Shown here: in pieces, positions 6,016 to 6,022 of the stretch
How positions within the stretch are numbered: position 1 is the first letter of the stretch
Layout of the letters: each line of letters starts with the position of its first letter
Source: Firmicutes bacterium UBA2296
GTDB lineage: Bacteria; Bacillota; UBA994
DNA length: 6,022 bases
Reading direction: 5' to 3'
NCBI GenBank assembly: GCA_002345475.1
Contig: DDWC01000116.1
Coordinates: 30,877-36,898 of the forward strand
The notes under the pieces: model-generated
What the model saw: only the letters and a program-made list of their open reading frames with translations
What the model was told of the DNA's origin: nothing
The model's database searches: none
Position numbers and translations under genes: made by a program

Positions 6016-6022
6016 AACTCAC

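Noticed and set aside
1..6022. Mobile element, CRISPR array, tRNA/rRNA, toxin-antitoxin or defence genes
   Set aside because: No spaced direct repeats, transposase or integrase motifs, or structured RNA genes were seen, and all three long genes are complete enzymes of known families.

Overview
The window carries three complete protein-coding genes and no sign of a mobile element, CRISPR array, RNA gene or defence system. Strong AGGAGG-type ribosome binding sites, TTG start codons, moderately GC-rich DNA and the style of the GGDEF protein (membrane anchor, PAS-GAF-PAS, then a GGDEF domain with a DVNGLK-type motif) suggest a moderately GC-rich member of the Bacillota, perhaps a Peptococcaceae/Moorella/Desulfotomaculum-like clostridium. 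This is an inference from gene style; no taxonomic marker gene is present.

Left part (1-2411, + strand): an extended -10 promoter (TGATATAAT at 43-51) and a strong Shine-Dalgarno sequence precede a 769-residue membrane-anchored diguanylate cyclase. It has two membrane helices, a HAMP-like linker, PAS, a GAF-like domain, PAS and GGDEF. Both the catalytic motif and the RxxD product-inhibition site are intact. No EAL or HD-GYP domain is present, so it is predicted to make c-di-GMP rather than degrade it.

Middle and right part (2434-5822, - strand): a two-gene operon read right to left. It encodes a YuxL-like S9C serine peptidase (beta-propeller plus alpha/beta hydrolase), then, 17 nt downstream, an M28 family zinc aminopeptidase with an inserted PA domain. 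Neither has a signal peptide, and all catalytic and metal-binding residues are visible. Together they look like a cytoplasmic peptide-breakdown pair. The cyclase and the peptidase operon converge, with only 22 nt between their stop codons, and share one strong hairpin that reads as a bidirectional terminator. The cyclase stop codon lies in its loop.

Right edge (5823-6022): about 200 nt of apparently non-coding DNA upstream of the peptidase operon. It holds three neighbouring inverted repeats, a short degenerate 7-nt repeat tract, and at the very edge a Shine-Dalgarno sequence that probably serves a + strand gene starting just outside the window. The content is mostly ordinary. The points most worth checking are the start codon of the S9 peptidase, the shared terminator, the heptamer tract and the CxxC insertion in the GGDEF domain. 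I do not see an undescribed system.
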